Assembly (NCBI RefSeq): GCF_900104615.1
Contig: NZ_LT629939.1
Coordinates: forward strand, 1,263,223-1,327,222
Reading direction: 5' to 3'
DNA length: 64,000 bases
DNA from: Merdimmobilis hominis
Lineage (GTDB): Bacteria > Bacillota > Clostridia > Oscillospirales > Ruminococcaceae
This document shows, one piece after another, positions 30,906-38,901 of this stretch; within the stretch, counting starts at the first letter, position 1, and each line of letters begins with the position of its first letter. Under the pieces are notes generated by a model. That model was given only the letters and a program-made list of their open reading frames with translations, was not told the origin of the DNA and searched no databases. The translations under genes were made by a program, and so were the position numbers.

Positions 30906-31103
30906 TTATTTTCTGGAACGAGGAACAAAACCGTCACCAAACAGAATAGGGCCGTGTTCTGCTTCCCAAGATTCAATGTGACGGAGAATCAACTGCTCAA
31001 TTTCTTTGTTGGCGGAACGGCCAGAGCGGTCGGCTATGTATTTTAACTTATCCATGGTTTCGGATGGAATACGCAGAGCATAGTGTGGTAACTTTGATGG
31101 CAT
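30906..31103 (-). CDS. Arc-type ribbon-helix-helix DNA-binding protein
   Basis: A 65-residue protein: MPSKLPHYALRIPSETMDKL gives the beta strand (HYALRIP) and helix A, ADRSGRSANKEIEQLILRHI the turn and helix B, characteristic of Arc-family repressors that dimerise and insert a beta ribbon in the major groove. ATG at 31103 follows GGAAGGGA; the longer frame upstream lacks such a site. It is divergent from the 106-codon gene at 31284, with repeated operator-like sequences between them. Confidence 0.8.
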   Translation of the reverse strand: MPSKLPHYALRIPSETMDKLKYIADRSGRSANKEIEQLILRHIESWEAEHGPILFGDGFVPRSRK

Positions 31104-31120
31104 AGCAATTCCCTTCCTTA

Positions 31121-31220
31121 GTTGTCTATGTGACATCATATTAGCATCAATAATAAATTTTGAAAAGCTATTGACAACAAGGTGGCAACTAAATTATAAT
31201 ATAGACAACAAAGTGACAAC
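31121..31220. promoter_or_regulatory. Divergent regulatory region with repeated operator-like motif
   Basis: GACAACAAGGTGGCAAC (31173-31189) and GACAACAAAGTGACAAC (31204-31220) are direct repeats matching at 15 of 17 positions and 31 nt apart. A related GTTGTCTATGTGACA lies at 31121-31135 near the RHH start. The repeats straddle a promoter, TTGACA at 31171-31176 and TATAAT at 31195-31200 (spacer 18), reading right. This suggests repression of both genes by the RHH protein. Confidence 0.65.
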
Positions 31221-31283
31221 ACTAAAGAAAAGTGTAGAGCCGTGCATCTCTGATGGCTTGAGCATAAATAGGAGGGCAAGGAT

Positions 31284-31604
31284 ATGCAAAAGGACAGCAC
31301 CAAACAAAAAGCGCTGGATTTTTTGGACTGGATGGACACCCACTATGAAGATTGGGTTTCGGTGAGCTGTTCCATCGATACTTGCGAACTCAGCGATGCC
31401 GACACCATCCACATTTTAAACAAAGCTTATGAAAATGGCTTGGTGGAACTTTTTTTCGCCTATTTTATGAATGTGCGGGAAGCCAGGGCCATCGAGGAAA
31501 CCAGGGATCGGTATTTCATCCAGCTGCTGAAAAAGGAGGTGGAGCGGGATGGCTTAGAGGGCGTCTTCTATCCCTTTAAAAAGCAGCTGCAAAATCGAAC
31601 ATGA
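31284..31604 (+). CDS. Hypothetical small acidic protein
   Basis: A 106-residue soluble protein with no recognised family. It is rich in acidic residues and predicted largely helical (QKALDFLDWMDTHYEDW; DADTIHILNKAYENGLVELF; IQLLKKEVERDGLEG). A good AGGAGGG precedes the ATG. It has its own strong promoter overlapped by repeats that probably bind the divergent RHH regulator. A toxin-antitoxin arrangement is conceivable but there is no sequence support for a toxin fold. Confidence 0.7.
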   Translation: MQKDSTKQKALDFLDWMDTHYEDWVSVSCSIDTCELSDADTIHILNKAYENGLVELFFAYFMNVREARAIEETRDRYFIQLLKKEVERDGLEGVFYPFKKQLQNRT

Positions 31605-31638
31605 AAAAACAGCCCTGTCCTTGGGACAGGGCTGTTTT
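31604..31638. terminator. Bidirectional terminator between the 106-codon gene and glyS
   Basis: AAAAAACAGCCCTGTCC and GGACAGGGCTGTTTT around TTG give T/A tracts on both strands, serving the converging genes. Confidence 0.9.
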
Positions 31639-31676
31639 GTATGGGGGATGCTGCTAAAAAATAGTACAGTTTGTAT

Positions 31677-33053
31677 TTAGAAGTTCATTTTCGCCTGAAT
31701 GTAGGGGATCAAGTCCTCAATTTTAATCCGCTCCTGGGCCATGGTATCCCGGTCGCGGACAGTGACACAGCCATCTTCCACCGAATCGAAGTCGTAGGTG
31801 ATGCAGAAGGGGGTGCCGATCTCATCCTGGCGGCGGTACCGCTTGCCGATGGAGCCTGCGTCGTCGTAATCCACCATAAACGCCTTGGAGAGGGCTGTGT
31901 AGACCTCTCCGGCCTTGTCGTTCAGCTTCTTGGAGAGGGGCAGCACACAGGCTTTGAAGGGCGCCAGGGCGGGATGGAGCCGCAGCACAGTGCGCACATC
32001 CCCTTCCCCGACAGTCTCCTCATCGTAGGCGTCACACAGGAAGGCCAGGGCGATGCGGTCAGCGCCCATAGAGGGCTCTACGCAGTAAGGGATATACCGC
32101 TCGTTTGTCTCGGGGTCAAAATAATCCAAGGTCTTGCCGGAGTGCTCCGAATGGCGGGAGAGGTCGAAATCGGTGCGGTCGGCGACGCCCCAAAGCTCGC
32201 CCCAGCCAAAGGGGAAGAGGTATTCAAAGTCAGTGGTGGCTTTGGAGTAGTGGGAGAGCTCCTCGGGTTTGTGGTCCCGCAGCCGGAGGTTTTCCTCCTT
32301 CATGCCCAGGTCCTGGACAAATTTGTGGGTGTATTCCTTCCAGTACTGGAACCAATCCAGATCGGTGCCGGGCTTGCAGAAGAATTCCACTTCCATCTGC
32401 TCAAATTCCCGGGTGCGGAAGGTGAAGTTGCCGGGGGTGATCTCGTTGCGGAAGCTTTTGCCGATCTGCGCCACGCCAAAGGGGACCTTTTTGCGGGTGG
32501 TGCGCTGGACATTGGCAAAGTTGACAAAGATGCCCTGTGCGGTTTCCGGCCGCAGGAAGATCTCGCTCTTGGCGTCCTCGGTCACCCCTTGGAAGGTTTT
32601 GAACATCAGGTTGAATTTGCGGATGTCGGTGAAGTTGGAGGAGCCGCAGTTGGGGCATTTGATCCCCTTCTCCCGGATGAAATCCAGCATCTGCTCGTTG
32701 GTCCAGCCGTCGGCGACCTCCCCAGTGGCGTCTTCGATCAGCTTGTCAGCGCGGTGGCGGGTTTTGCAGTCTTTGCAGTCCATCAAAGGGTCGGTGAAGC
32801 CGCCCACATGGCCGGAAGCCACCCAGATTTCCGGGTTCATCAAAATGGCGCTATCCAGCCCCACGTTGTAGGGGCATTCCTGGACAAACCGTTTCCACCA
32901 GGCTTTTTTCACATTGTTTTTGAATTCAACCCCCAAGGGGCCATAATCCCAGGTGTTGGCCAAGCCGCCGTAAATCTCCGAACCGGCGTAGACAAAGCCC
33001 CGGTTTTTACACAGGCCGACAATTTTGTCCATGGTTTTTTCGCTGTTATTCAT
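31677..33053 (-). CDS. glyS: Glycyl-tRNA synthetase, dimeric single-chain type
   Basis: Class II synthetase charging tRNA-Gly. The 458-residue protein has motif-region [20 protein letters not shown] at the N-terminus, a [13 protein letters not shown] and CPNCGSSNF zinc-binding-like insert, motif 2 [21 protein letters not shown], and motif 3 with [16 protein letters not shown]. The C-terminal anticodon-binding domain begins about residue 360. This is the alpha2 type (GlyQS/GRS1), not the alpha2beta2 form. The leader of about 60 nt is too short for a T-box. Confidence 0.97.
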   Translation of the reverse strand: MNNSEKTMDKIVGLCKNRGFVYAGSEIYGGLANTWDYGPLGVEFKNNVKKAWWKRFVQECPYNVGLDSAILMNPEIWVASGHVGGFTDPLMDCKDCKTRHRADKLIEDATGEVADGWTNEQMLDFIREKGIKCPNCGSSNFTDIRKFNLMFKTFQGVTEDAKSEIFLRPETAQGIFVNFANVQRTTRKKVPFGVAQIGKSFRNEITPGNFTFRTREFEQMEVEFFCKPGTDLDWFQYWKEYTHKFVQDLGMKEENLRLRDHKPEELSHYSKATTDFEYLFPFGWGELWGVADRTDFDLSRHSEHSGKTLDYFDPETNERYIPYCVEPSMGADRIALAFLCDAYDEETVGEGDVRTVLRLHPALAPFKACVLPLSKKLNDKAGEVYTALSKAFMVDYDDAGSIGKRYRRQDEIGTPFCITYDFDSVEDGCVTVRDRDTMAQERIKIEDLIPYIQAKMNF

Positions 33054-33117
33054 AAACGTTCCATCCTCCCTCGGGTGCCGTTTGATTCATTTTCATCAGG
33101 ACACACGCTATTGTTCT

Positions 33118-33146
33118 ATTTTAGTCTAGCAGGGGAAAGAAGTCAA
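33118..33146 (-). promoter_or_regulatory. Promoter of glyS
   Basis: TTGACT (33146-33141) and TAAAAT (33123-33118), spacer 17 nt, on the minus strand. Confidence 0.75.
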
Positions 33147-33198
33147 GGGAAACGGGGATAAAACGGGCTTTTCAAGGGGATTTTCAGGCACAATTTGG

Positions 33199-33227
33199 TT
33201 GACAACAAAACCGGGATGAGATATAAT
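33199..33227 (+). promoter_or_regulatory. Promoter of tRNA-Pro
   Basis: Perfect TTGACA and TATAAT with a 17-nt spacer, 85 nt before the tRNA. Confidence 0.92.
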
Positions 33228-33312
33228 AAACTGTACGTTGGGAGGCGCCCCTCACAGCAAGAGGGGGACGGTTTCGCCGGGTGGCTTTCCTATTCAGAAA
33301 GTGAAATAATAG

Positions 33313-33388
33313 CGGGGTGTGGCGCAGTTGGTAGCGCGCGACGTTTGGGACGTCGATGCCGCAGGTTCGAATCCTGTCACTCCGACCA
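33313..33388 (+). tRNA. tRNA-Pro (UGG)
   Basis: Acceptor CGGGGTG pairs with CACTCCG; the anticodon stem GACG(T)/(A)CGTC holds the loop TTTGGGA, anticodon TGG; T-loop GGTTCGAATCC; CCA encoded. Confidence 0.95.
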
Positions 33389-33399
33389 CCAGGCAAGGG

Positions 33400-33430
33400 C
33401 CTGGAGCCGTTTCGCGCTCCAGGTCTTTTC
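33400..33430 (+). terminator. Terminator of tRNA-Pro
   Basis: CCTGGAGC and GCTCCAGG around CGTTTCGC, then TCTTTT, 12 nt after the tRNA. Confidence 0.85.
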
Positions 33431-33502
33431 CTATAACCAGAACAACTGCCCGCGTCCGGGATAGTTCCAAACCGGACCCACTTCGTTGAGCTCCGATTTG
33501 GT

Positions 33503-33527
33503 GCCGCCCATAGGGCGGCTGTTTTTC
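33503..33527 (+). terminator. Second hairpin with T tract
   Basis: GCCGCCC-ATA-GGGCGGC followed by TGTTTTTC. No gene precedes it closely; it may be a back-up terminator. Confidence 0.55.
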
Positions 33528-33663
33528 GTTTCTGACAGAAATATCGATTTTAACCGTCCTTTACAGTCGGGAACCTCGACGCGCAAGTCGCGTTCGGGGT
33601 TTTTGGTTTATTTGGGCTTTGCGCCCGCGTTTATGGCGGGTATCTTTTTGTACTGCAAACCCC

Positions 33664-33697
33664 AAAGAGCGAAGGCTTAAACCTTCGCTCTTTTTTC
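33664..33697 (+). terminator. Isolated strong terminator hairpin
   Basis: AAAGAGCGAAGG and CCTTCGCTCTTTTTT form a textbook terminator, yet the 130 nt before it hold no recognisable gene, so a small RNA or degraded gene may end here. From 33698 to 33998 I see no gene with a ribosome site. Confidence 0.7.
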
Positions 33698-33998
33698 AAC
33701 TCGGTGGGTTTCTCACAGCTGGGTTGCAATTCTTCTGGTATTCGGAAATAGAATATCTAAGAGATTATCCCATAACTGGGGTATGGAAAGGAAAATCCGA
33801 TCATTGCCCAGCATATGTCGCTGCGGCACCGCCGCTTTTCCCACTCCTAGTCCAGGCATTCCATCAGCTGAGGTGCCTGCCTGTTCCGTTCGGAGGGGGA
33901 TTTTAGTTGCCAGAGCCGGATTCAGAAGTGGATTGTTGGCTGTTTCTACCAATTCTAAATTTTTATATAGATTTTTTTAACAAAGTTTAAAAAATCTG

Positions 33999-34027
33999 TT
34001 GATATTTTAGAAATCATATTATATACT
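33999..34027 (+). promoter_or_regulatory. Promoter of the membrane-protein pair
   Basis: TTGATA and TATACT with a 17-nt spacer, setting a transcript start near 34034 and a leader of about 220 nt. Confidence 0.8.
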
Positions 34028-34033
34028 GAAACC

Positions 34034-34256
34034 AACAGAAGCGAAACTGGGTGTCAAAGGCCAGTCCTGTGGAAATGTAGCATGAGCATTGGTTGTGACG
34101 GAAAATACAGTAAGGGAAGGAGTTGAGGATCTCCATCAGGATATAGCCCCAGCCGCTCCAGTGAAAAATCCGGTGCGAACCGGTGCCTTTAGCTGTCAAA
34201 GACAGCTGTAGGTGCAAAAAACAATCTTTTCACGACAAAGGAGGGTACCCAATCTT
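34034..34256 (+). promoter_or_regulatory. Long structured 5' leader, candidate riboswitch of unknown class
   Basis: Between a clear promoter and the ATG lie about 220 nt with several hairpins: AACCAA (34030-34035) with TTGGTT (34089-34094) enclosing ACTGG/CCAGT (34046-34065); GGAG/CTCC (34119-34134); CCGGT-GCGA-ACCGG (34170-34183, a GNRA loop); and AGCTGTC-AAA-GACAGCT (34191-34207). No open frame with a ribosome site lies inside. I cannot assign it to a known riboswitch; the B12 box, TPP and FMN motifs are absent. Confidence 0.55.
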
Positions 34257-34976
34257 ATGGAACTGCCGTATTTAAAAACTGCAAATAGTTTATTTATGTG
34301 GATTTCCTGTATTCCCGCTGTAGCATTGGTCTTTTTCCAGGCGTACATTTTTATGAAGAGGGCTTGGAAGACCGGTCCGCAGATGGGCGTTACCAAAGAG
34401 CAGATGAAAGAAGCCGCCAAGTCTTCGCTGGTGGCCTCTATCGGCCCCTCGATTGTAATTGTAACCGGTATGGTCAGCCTTTTGGCTTCCGTTGGCGGTC
34501 CCCTTGCATGGATGCGTTTGGCTTTTATCGGATCGGTTATGTATGAGCTCCCCGCAGCGGACCGTGCCGCCACTGCGGCAGGATGCCAGCTGGGCACCAG
34601 CAACATGACCATGGAAGCCTTTGCAAACTGTGTATGGATTATGACGGTCTGCTGCTTGGGCTGGATTTTGGTTTCTGCACTCTTCACAGATAAAATGGAA
34701 GTCATCCGCGATAAAGTCACCGGCGGCAGCATGGATGCCATCGTCGCTTTGACTGCAGGTGGCGGCATGGGCGGTTTCGGCTACATGGTCGCACAGAGAT
34801 TCCTGCCGTTTAAGATTGACAACGCCAATATGTGGGCTGCTCTGGTTGGGTTTATTGTGATGTGGGGGATTAACGTTTACATGAAGAAGAACCCCAAAGC
34901 CAAATGGGCACAGCAATTCGGCATGACCATCGCCATGTTCTTGGGAATGGTCGCTGGCACCTTCTTCCTGCTGTAA
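34257..34976 (+). CDS. DUF5058-like integral membrane protein
   Basis: A 239-residue protein with about five to six membrane segments. Notable features are FFQAYIFMKRAWKTGPQMGVTKEQMKEAAKSSLVASIGPSIVI, split by a cytoplasmic loop, and a Gly-rich ALTAGGGMGGFGYMVAQRF. It resembles uncharacterised DUF5058 proteins, though I cannot verify the assignment. ATG at 34257 follows AAAGGAGGG. It forms an operon with a second polytopic protein 37 nt downstream, and both follow a structured leader. A two-component transporter is the simplest reading. Confidence 0.6.
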   Translation: MELPYLKTANSLFMWISCIPAVALVFFQAYIFMKRAWKTGPQMGVTKEQMKEAAKSSLVASIGPSIVIVTGMVSLLASVGGPLAWMRLAFIGSVMYELPAADRAATAAGCQLGTSNMTMEAFANCVWIMTVCCLGWILVSALFTDKMEVIRDKVTGGSMDAIVALTAGGGMGGFGYMVAQRFLPFKIDNANMWAALVGFIVMWGINVYMKKNPKAKWAQQFGMTIAMFLGMVAGTFFLL

Positions 34977-35013
34977 CCCCGTCCGATATGATCTGTGAAA
35001 AGGAGGCAGAGTA

Positions 35014-35730
35014 ATGAACGAAACAAGTACAAGTAACAATATCTTTAGAGGCGAATTCTTACCTTGGATCATCAAATGGGGCAGGGCAACCAACCTGTTG
35101 GGCGTAGTCCTGGTATTCGGCCCCTGTTTGGCTCTGGCGTTGCAAGGCATATTCCCAAGCTGGGCAGCATTTGGTGCCGCATTGGCCGTCCAACTCCCGC
35201 TGAGTGCCTCCGCCTACATCCGTGAGCCTATTTCTTACTTCACCATGCTGGGCGTTCCGGGTACATACATGGCATTTTTGTCCGGCAATATTTCTAACCT
35301 GCGTGTTCCCTGTTCGTCCATCGCTACCCAATCGGCGGGCATTGTAGAAGGCACCGATCAAGGCACCATCACCGCTACCATCGGCTGTGCAGTCTCCACC
35401 TTTGTCAGCACAGCGTTCCTCACGGTGGGCGTTATCGCCGGCGCATGGATCCTGGATATGATGCCTCCCATCGTGATCTCGGCGCTGAACCTGCTTCTCC
35501 CCGCTTTGTTTGCATCTCTGCTGGCGAACTATGCGTTCCAGAAGATCAAACTGGCCTTCATTGTGATTCCAGCTTGCTTTTTGATCTACTTCGCTCAGAT
35601 TTCCGGCCTGTTCAGTATCTTCCCGGCGATCCTAGTCCCTGCAATTCCTCCACTGATCTGCAGCTTTGGCGCTATGGGTCTTGGTGTAGCAATGTCCAAG
35701 AAGGATGAGAAAAAAGCAAAACAGCAATAA
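35014..35730 (+). CDS. Polytopic membrane protein, partner of the preceding gene
   Basis: A 238-residue protein with about six to seven hydrophobic segments and a basic tail (KKDEKKAKQQ). Conserved-looking loops include YIREPISYFTMLGVPGTYMA and SGNISNLRVPCSSIATQSAG, Pro/Cys/Ser-rich re-entrant-like motifs reminiscent of secondary carriers. No family recognised with confidence. A good AAGGAGG precedes ATG. The pair likely forms a heteromeric transporter whose substrate is sensed by the leader. Confidence 0.6.
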   Translation: MNETSTSNNIFRGEFLPWIIKWGRATNLLGVVLVFGPCLALALQGIFPSWAAFGAALAVQLPLSASAYIREPISYFTMLGVPGTYMAFLSGNISNLRVPCSSIATQSAGIVEGTDQGTITATIGCAVSTFVSTAFLTVGVIAGAWILDMMPPIVISALNLLLPALFASLLANYAFQKIKLAFIVIPACFLIYFAQISGLFSIFPAILVPAIPPLICSFGAMGLGVAMSKKDEKKAKQQ

Positions 35731-35756
35731 GCTGTGACAGATTTTCGTTAAAACAA

Positions 35757-35793
35757 AAGGGGTCCTGCACAATCTGTGCGGGGCCCCTTATTC
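35757..35793 (+). terminator. Terminator of the membrane-protein pair
   Basis: AAGGGGTCCTGCAC and GTGCGGGGCCCCTT form the stem around AATCT, followed by ATTCTG. Positions 35794-36057 hold no gene that I recognise. Confidence 0.8.
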
Positions 35794-36057
35794 TGTAGAT
35801 TGGGGTAAGGAAGACCTGCCCGCCCGTTGAAAGAGTGACGACATCATTGAGCTTTTTTACGGGATGTTGAACCGGCTGCAGGAAGGCTGCTGGCCTCAAA
35901 TAGAAGGGTTGTTTCAAAAATAAGGGGCGGCCCTTTAAAACAGCTCCTTTGTTTCTTGGCCGGCGCGGTACTGGAGCTGTTTCTAGGGCCTCTGGGCCTG
36001 TTGCAGTTCTGTAGGCGGCGATGGACAGATTTTCCATAAAAAAATAGCAGCAACCCC

Positions 36058-36086
36058 TTGACATCCCCACAATGCGATGCTATACT
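36058..36086 (+). promoter_or_regulatory. Promoter of tRNA-Thr/tRNA-Tyr
   Basis: TTGACA and TATACT with a 17-nt spacer, 25 nt before tRNA-Thr. Confidence 0.88.
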
Positions 36087-36110
36087 TATATGCGTCGCTA
36101 AGCTTTATTG

Positions 36111-36186
36111 GCTGGTGTAGCTCAGTTGGTAGAGCAGCTGATTTGTAATCAGCAGGTCGGGGGTTCAAGTCCGTCCACCAGCTCCA
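36111..36186 (+). tRNA. tRNA-Thr (UGU)
   Basis: Acceptor GCTGGTG/CACCAGC with encoded CCA; anticodon stem CTGAT/ATCAG with loop TTGTA giving TGT; T-loop GGTTCAAGTCC. Confidence 0.95.
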
Positions 36187-36206
36187 TTACAATTCTCTTT
36201 TTATAT

Positions 36207-36291
36207 GGGAGATTTCCCGAGTGGCCAAAGGGGGCAGACTGTAAATCTGTTGTCTCTGACTTCGGTGGTTCGAATCCACCATCTCCCACCA
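36207..36291 (+). tRNA. tRNA-Tyr (GUA)
   Basis: Class II tRNA of 85 nt: acceptor GGGAGAT/ATCTCCC, anticodon stem CAGA/TCTG with GTA in CTGTAAA, long variable arm, T-loop GGTTCGAATCC and encoded CCA. It is 20 nt after tRNA-Thr in one transcript. Confidence 0.95.
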
Positions 36292-36294
36292 TCC

Positions 36295-36328
36295 TGAGTC
36301 TGAACGCAATTCGTGTTCAGACTCTTTT
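36295..36328 (+). terminator. Terminator of the tRNA-Thr/Tyr operon
   Basis: GAGTCTGAAC and GTTCAGACTC around GCAATTCGT, then TTTTCC. Confidence 0.88.
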
Positions 36329-36389
36329 CCTTTTCCGGTCGAGACCCTTGCGGCGAGGGCGGCATCTATACTTTTCGTCCCTTCTATTC

Positions 36390-36424
36390 AAAAGCCTGGA
36401 ACCATTTGGTCCCAGGCTTTTTCC
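36390..36424 (+). terminator. Second hairpin with T tract before cas3
   Basis: AAAAGCCTGG and CCAGGCTTTTT around AACCATTTGGTC. It isolates the cas operon from tRNA read-through. Confidence 0.7.
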
Positions 36425-36495
36425 CTTTTCTCAATCAGAAAATCTCACTTCGGGGCCTTCCGACAAGGAAGACCGCGGCCTGAGGGCAGATGTCC

Positions 36496-36524
36496 TTGCA
36501 TCTGCTACTTTCCTGCGCTACAAT
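36496..36524 (+). promoter_or_regulatory. Promoter of cas3
   Basis: TTGCAT and TACAAT, spacer 17 nt, 39 nt before the cas3 start codon. Confidence 0.6.
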
Positions 36525-36562
36525 GAAATAAGACCTTATTCCTATAAGAAGGGCGGGATATC

Positions 36563-38701
36563 ATGGAAAAATATGCCCATACCAGCGAGGATGGAACCCG
36601 CAAACAGACAGTGGCTGAGCATTTGATGGGCACAGCGGAATTGGCGGCCTGCTTTGCTGCCCCTTTTGGGGCCCAGGAGGTGGCCCAGGCCGCAGGATTG
36701 CTCCACGATATAGGGAAATACAGCGATGCCTTCCAGAGGCGGCTGTTGGAGGGCGGCGGGAGAACCGACCACTCCACAGCTGGGGCTCAGGTGGCGTTTC
36801 GCCAAAGAATGGCGGAAGTTGCCTTTGCGGTAGCGGGCCATCATGGGGGCCTGCCCGACGGGGGAAGCCGGTTGGATGGCCCCGACTCCCCCACCCTTTT
36901 GGGCCGGGTCAAACGTTCTGTGGAGCCCTTTGGCCAATGGGAAAAGGAGATCAGCCCCCCAACTGGTGGGGTTGACCGCAAATTCCAGAAGGACAATTTC
37001 ACCGACGCCTTTTTCACCCGGATGCTGTACTCCTGTTTGGTGGATGCCGACTATTTGGACACCGAGACCTTTATGAACGGCTCTCCGGCACCGCGGGGCG
37101 GTTCTGTTTCCATAGGGGAATTGCTGTCCCGGTTGGAGCGGTACATCGCCCCATGGTGGGAGCCGGACACCGATTTAAACCGGCGCCGCTGCGCTATCCT
37201 GCGCCAATGCCTCACTGGTGGCAGCCAATGGGAAAAAGGGCTTTACACCCTCACCGTGCCCACCGGCGGGGGCAAGACGGTGAGTTCCCTGGCCTTTGCC
37301 TTATCCATGGCCAAAGCCCAGGGGATGAGCCGGGTGGTCTATGTCATCCCCTACACTTCCATTGTGGATCAGACTGCAACGGTTTTCTCCCAAATCCTGG
37401 GGGAGGAAAATGTCCTGGAGCATCACTCCGGGGCAGATTATGCTGTAGAAGAAGGGGGTTCCCCTGCCGCTTACCGGAAAGCATTGGCCACCGAAAATTG
37501 GGATGCACCAGTGGTGGTCACCACGGCAGTGCAGTTTTTTGAATCCCTGTTTGCCGCCAAGAGTTCCCGCTGCCGGAAACTACACAATTTGGCCAACAGT
37601 GTGATGATCTTTGACGAGGCGCAAACCCTGCCGGTGCCTTATCTCGCCCCCTGCGTGGAGGCGATTTCCCAACTGGTACAGCATTATGGCGCAACCGCGG
37701 TGTTGTGCACCGCAACCCAGCCAGCGCTGGAACCGCTGTTTCAAGAGGCGGCCCCAGACCTCCCCATCCGGGAGATCTGCCCGGATACCCAGGGGTTATA
37801 CCAGGCTTTTCGCAGGACGACGATGAAAACCCTGGGGGAGATTTCCCGGGAAACCCTATTGGAGGAGTGGCAAGGCCGCCCCCAATTCCTTTGTGTGGTC
37901 AACCGCCGGAAAACCGCTCAGGAGCTGTACTCCTCCCTGCCTCAAGAGGGGAGCTATTGCCTCACGACCCTGCTGTGCCCGGCGGACCGAAAAGCCAAGC
38001 TGGGGGAGATCCGCCGCCGGCTGAGGGAGGGCCTCCCCTGCCGGGTGGTCTCCACCTCGCTGATAGAAGCGGGGGTGGATGTGGATTTCCCCATTGCCTA
38101 CCGGGAGGAGGCGGGGTTGGATTCTATTATGCAGACAGCGGGCCGCTGCAATCGGGAGGGAAAGCGTCTGGCAGAGGAGAGCGTTGTAGCGGTGTTTCGC
38201 CTGACGGAGAGACCTGTGGCTATGATCGCCCAGAATATAGCGGCAGCTAGGCAGGTTCTGCGCAAGCACCAGGATCCGGCGTCTCCGGAAGCCATCCGGG
38301 AGTACTTCCAATTTTACCGCACCCTCAAGGGGGAGGAGGCGCTGGACCAGAAACAGATTTTGGATCTGTTCCGGCGGGGATACCAGGGCAGCTGTTTCCC
38401 CTTTGCCGAGGCGGCCCGGCGGTTCCGGCTGATCGAGAGCCCAACGGTGCCTATTTACATCCCCGTTGGGGATGGGGCGAGGCTGGTGGAGCTCCTGCGG
38501 GAAGGGCGTTGGAGCCAGGGCCTTTTCCGGGCGTTGGGCCAGTATGTGGTGAATGTCTACCCCCAGCACTACCAAGCTCTTTTTGACGCTGGGGCGCTGG
38601 AACAAGTGGAGGAGGCCGCCGTCCTGCGGGACCCCGCGTTTTACCACGGGGATACCGGCCTTCAATTGGATGTGGAAACCGGAAAAGGGTGGTTCCTGTG
38701 A
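36563..38701 (+). CDS. cas3: CRISPR-associated helicase-nuclease Cas3 (type I-C)
   Basis: Cas3 unwinds and degrades DNA marked by the Cascade complex. The 712-residue protein joins an N-terminal HD nuclease (His48-Asp49 in GLLHDIGKYSDAF; VAGHHGG further on) to an SF2 helicase: Walker A VPTGGGKTVSSLA, motif II FDEAQTLP, motif III CTATQPA, and motif VI QTAGRCNREG. All catalytic residues appear intact, so the system should be interference-competent. A terminator separates it from cas5, so it is controlled independently. A Noc-site-like palindrome lies within. Confidence 0.96.
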   Translation: MEKYAHTSEDGTRKQTVAEHLMGTAELAACFAAPFGAQEVAQAAGLLHDIGKYSDAFQRRLLEGGGRTDHSTAGAQVAFRQRMAEVAFAVAGHHGGLPDGGSRLDGPDSPTLLGRVKRSVEPFGQWEKEISPPTGGVDRKFQKDNFTDAFFTRMLYSCLVDADYLDTETFMNGSPAPRGGSVSIGELLSRLERYIAPWWEPDTDLNRRRCAILRQCLTGGSQWEKGLYTLTVPTGGGKTVSSLAFALSMAKAQGMSRVVYVIPYTSIVDQTATVFSQILGEENVLEHHSGADYAVEEGGSPAAYRKALATENWDAPVVVTTAVQFFESLFAAKSSRCRKLHNLANSVMIFDEAQTLPVPYLAPCVEAISQLVQHYGATAVLCTATQPALEPLFQEAAPDLPIREICPDTQGLYQAFRRTTMKTLGEISRETLLEEWQGRPQFLCVVNRRKTAQELYSSLPQEGSYCLTTLLCPADRKAKLGEIRRRLREGLPCRVVSTSLIEAGVDVDFPIAYREEAGLDSIMQTAGRCNREGKRLAEESVVAVFRLTERPVAMIAQNIAAARQVLRKHQDPASPEAIREYFQFYRTLKGEEALDQKQILDLFRRGYQGSCFPFAEAARRFRLIESPTVPIYIPVGDGARLVELLREGRWSQGLFRALGQYVVNVYPQHYQALFDAGALEQVEEAAVLRDPAFYHGDTGLQLDVETGKGWFL
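37841..37854. promoter_or_regulatory. Candidate Noc-binding site (2), inside cas3
   Basis: ATTTCCCGGGAAAC matches the Noc consensus ATTTCCCGGGAAAT at 13 of 14 positions. Confidence 0.55.
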
Positions 38702-38714
38702 CAGAAAGCCAGAT

Positions 38715-38750
38715 AAAACGCCGGAGGGGCAGTATCCCCTCCGGCGTTTT
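38715..38750 (+). terminator. Terminator between cas3 and cas5
   Basis: AAAACGCCGGAGGGG and its complement CCCCTCCGGCGTTTT form a perfect stem around CAGTAT, 14 nt after the cas3 stop. The 150 nt that follow must hold a promoter for cas5; I see a GATAAT at 38860 but no good -35 box. Confidence 0.85.
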
Positions 38751-38901
38751 GCTATATACAGATGTAGAATTTTTGTGTTTTATACAGAATTTGATGTCTT
38801 GATATGTCGAAAATCATCGTAATGACCAAATTCTTCTAGAAGAGAAAGCCGTTTTGTGGGATAATGGGGACAAAGGACAGCTTGAGAAAGGAGTGGATAC
38901 A

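Noticed and set aside
31284..31604. Toxin-antitoxin module with the RHH gene
   Set aside because: The genes are divergent rather than in one operon, and the 106-residue protein shows no known toxin fold; kept only as a possibility.
33054..33123. T-box leader upstream of glyS
   Set aside because: The promoter lies about 65 nt before the start codon, far too close for a T-box.
33713..33952. A 79-codon minus-strand frame upstream of the membrane-protein pair
   Set aside because: No ribosome site, no recognisable motif, and it overlaps plus-strand frames of equal quality.
34034..34256. Cobalamin riboswitch, because of AATCCGGTGCGAACCGG
   Set aside because: The segment resembles one strand of the B12 aptamer, but the B12 box and the CCACTG element are missing and the order of elements does not fit. 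It is explained by a simple GNRA-capped hairpin.
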